A stretch of 64,000 bases of DNA, from NCBI GenBank assembly GCA_002067065.1, contig MVPY01000031.1, positions 6,207 through 70,206 of the forward strand, given 5' to 3'. Shown here piece by piece: positions 62,388 through 64,000 of this stretch. The position numbers and the translations under genes are program-made. The notes under the pieces were generated by a model, which was given only the letters and a program-made list of their open reading frames with translations, made no database searches and had not been told where the DNA came from. The stretch comes from Methanobacterium sp. PtaB.Bin024. Lineage in GTDB: Archaea; Methanobacteriota; Methanobacteria; Methanobacteriales; Methanobacteriaceae. Numbering within the stretch: the first letter of the stretch is position 1; each line of letters begins with the position of its first letter.

Positions 62388-63179
62388 TTAAACTAATTCA
62401 TCAAATTGGATGTAATCAATAGCCCAATCTTTCCCGAAACTATTTACATCAAACCATATCCTCATCTTTTGACTTGAAGTGATACTGTTATCGATAACAT
62501 CAATATACTCCACTCCATCAACACTAACAGTCATGTAACCGTTCCAATCCCTGGTAATCTTCATAGTATGGACTTTATCTTCTTCATTATCATAAGGCAC
62601 TCTATCCAAAAGAATATCATTCTTATAAAGGGCCATTGTACTATAAGATCTATCTTTTACCGTGTCAATCTCCACATAATAATAGTCTGATCCCTTCATG
62701 ATAAAATAAAATCTTGCTGTAATGACCTGGCCATGATAAAAGTGTGTGGTGATGAAGAATCTCATTGTCCAGGTGCCATAACACCAGTCTGATTCCTCTT
62801 CTGCTACTGCTACAGGATAACCAGCATAATGATAAGCATCCAGACAATATTTTCCAAAAACAGAACTATTCTTAACAATCACTCCAGATTGGTTTGATCC
62901 ACTTATCTGTTCCCATCCCTGCATAGTTCCATCAATCCAATCATAAAATTCTCTTGGTGGTTGTTCTGCACAAATACGGAGCATTAAAGGATTAGGAAGG
63001 TCATCGAAAACAAGTACATGATCATCAACTTTGAACTGGTCAATTCCATGAGTAACATATTCTCCAGGCTGCAGCTCCTGAACTATTACCCTATCATTAA
63101 TTAATGGACTGATCCTTTCCCTGATCATAACATCCTCATTTTCATGATCCTTAACAATCAGGACTTTCTCATTTTTCAT
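62388..63179 (-). CDS. Virus tail/minor structural protein
   Basis: 263 aa. N-terminal beta segment (RERISPLINDRVIVQEL), then an LPPREFYDWIDGTMQGW-led jelly-roll like region (YYVEIDTVKDRSYSTMALYKND, VDGVEYIDVIDNS), consistent with a lectin/LamG-like fold of tail proteins. Start at ATG 63179 rather than GTG 63188. Operon with the flanking tail and lysin genes. Confidence 0.6.
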   Translation of the reverse strand: MKNEKVLIVKDHENEDVMIRERISPLINDRVIVQELQPGEYVTHGIDQFKVDDHVLVFDDLPNPLMLRICAEQPPREFYDWIDGTMQGWEQISGSNQSGVIVKNSSVFGKYCLDAYHYAGYPVAVAEEESDWCYGTWTMRFFITTHFYHGQVITARFYFIMKGSDYYYVEIDTVKDRSYSTMALYKNDILLDRVPYDNEEDKVHTMKITRDWNGYMTVSVDGVEYIDVIDNSITSSQKMRIWFDVNSFGKDWAIDYIQFDELV

Positions 63180-63189
63180 GAAAATCACA

Positions 63190-64000
63190 TTAGGCTAATT
63201 TATTGACATTTATAGTCATTCCACCTGAATCTAATTGAACCACATAATAATCTTCATTAATTTCTTTAATTACCCCTGATTTGGGAGCTGCTTTCCTTAC
63301 AGCTTTCTGAGCTACTACTCTGACAGATTGATAATCATTAGCAGGACTTACAGCATTCAGATCTGTGGTAGCTGAAATTTTAGTGGAATTAGATCCTACT
63401 TTAACCTTGGAAACAATGAAGGTCAGTTGATTTACATCAGGATCATCTGGTAAGAATAGAGGCTGGCCTGGTTCTACTTCTGGATACCTGGCTAATTCTA
63501 TTTCTGCATTATATATTGGTTTGGAAAGCCTATCCAGAATCATCTGCAGCTTCTTAGTCATCCTGGCCTTGGAGCCTATATTAGTGTCTTTAATGTCTTC
63601 GGCTTTACATATCCCATATCCAGGATGTTCTATCCCTTCATCAGTAGTCCATCCATTGATACTTTCCGTATCCTGTAAATGAACTTTATACTGACCTTTA
63701 GAACCATAATAACCTGTAATATCATTGACTATGTTTTCACTATCATCTTCAACATCAATAGAAATAATCCTGGGATTGCTGTCAGTGATTGTGATTCCAA
63801 GATCATTATCTCTGTAATCTGAATAGAAGGTCCTGAAATGGCCATCTTTATCAATGAACCAGTTTATGATTCTTCCCTTATATTCGCTGATATAGGCTAA
63901 TAAACTGTCAATAGCTGCTTTCTTTGTGTCAAAACTACCACACCATCCAGGATATTTTTTGGTGTTGTTTGAAATATTCCCTATGTTCAAATCCACTCCT
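63190..64000 (-). CDS. Virus tail protein, 5' end outside window
   Basis: At least 268 aa; the frame stays open to the right edge. DTKKAAIDSLLAYISEYKGRI, then AEIELARYPEVEPGQPLFLPDDPDVNQLTFIVSKV resemble siphovirus tail proteins that are followed by a beta-rich tail (VIKEINEDYYVVQLDSGG). An apparent GTG at 63996 is probably internal. Next gene begins 10 nt after its stop. Confidence 0.6.
   Translation of the reverse strand, partial: GVDLNIGNISNNTKKYPGWCGSFDTKKAAIDSLLAYISEYKGRIINWFIDKDGHFRTFYSDYRDNDLGITITDSNPRIISIDVEDDSENIVNDITGYYGSKGQYKVHLQDTESINGWTTDEGIEHPGYGICKAEDIKDTNIGSKARMTKKLQMILDRLSKPIYNAEIELARYPEVEPGQPLFLPDDPDVNQLTFIVSKVKVGSNSTKISATTDLNAVSPANDYQSVRVVAQKAVRKAAPKSGVIKEINEDYYVVQLDSGGMTINVNKLA

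Overview
The window looks like a piece of the chromosome of a mesophilic hydrogenotrophic methanogen of the Methanobacteriales, most likely Methanobacterium or a close relative. The evidence is: F430 biosynthesis (CfbC), the two-step Cys-tRNA route (SepCysS), archaeal translation factors (aIF5A, aIF1A, Lsm, L37e), topoisomerase VI, KEOPS, a geranylgeranyl reductase for archaeal lipids, and a virus-type pseudomurein endoisopeptidase, which implies a pseudomurein wall. Base composition is AT-rich. Many starts follow a GGTGA or GGAGG Shine-Dalgarno box by 4-10 nt, and GTG/TTG starts are common. I used this to move several starts away from the longest open frame.

Layout. 1-3622: NAD kinase and IMPase/FBPase, then a polyamine block (pyruvoyl arginine decarboxylase diverging from aIF5A and agmatinase). 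3887-9418: TIGR00300/ornithine-cyclodeaminase-like protein, adenine deaminase, an MBL-fold protein, two archaeal DUF genes and an unlisted 46-aa membrane protein. 9581-15508: the two GMP synthetase subunit genes, separated by a reverse-strand surface-glycan island (GT-C-like membrane protein, FAD oxidoreductase, GtrA). 15701-18302: an unusual cluster of three eroded small GTPases; the middle one is fused, through nine EPEQNY repeats, to a PII (GlnB-like) domain. 18440-31628: methyltransferase, HAD phosphatase, two HEAT-repeat proteins, MsrB, an Nre DNA-repair protein with a PCNA-binding tail, a PLP enzyme, Cgi121, citramalate synthase, tRNA G10 methyltransferase, GGR, a PH-domain protein and UPF0280. 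31706-39782: MoeA, a 28-aa basic peptide gene, then the information-processing run aIF1A, Rio1, Dim2-like KH, Top6B, Top6A, then GAPDH. 39960-48391: PHP, SepCysS, NERD, patatin, nitroreductase, lone ATP-cone, AIM24-like, ArfB and DUF6790 genes. 48511-53276: PUA protein diverging from lsm-rpl37e-toprim-purF, then a U32 peptidase. 53357-59062: MarR/MFS efflux pair with a clear operator, the CBS-cfbC pair, GIY-YIG (DUF123), an MBL hydrolase and DUF371. 59115-59198: tRNA-Leu(GAG). From about 59200 to the right edge: one end of a provirus, with tail-type proteins, a PeiW-like lysin with a terminator, then small lipoprotein and zinc-ribbon accessory genes sharing a GGGGG leader.

The strongest candidate for something undescribed is the GTPase/PII cluster at 15701-18302. 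All three GTPase domains have lost canonical nucleotide-binding residues, yet the two flanking paralogues keep identical length and the middle one carries a well-preserved PII fold signature. A second group of observations concerns cis elements: palindromes upstream of ade and marR, a 22-bp-phased direct repeat upstream of CBS-cfbC, and nested inverted repeats at the provirus edge. All functional statements are from reading the sequence and family knowledge; no searches were run.
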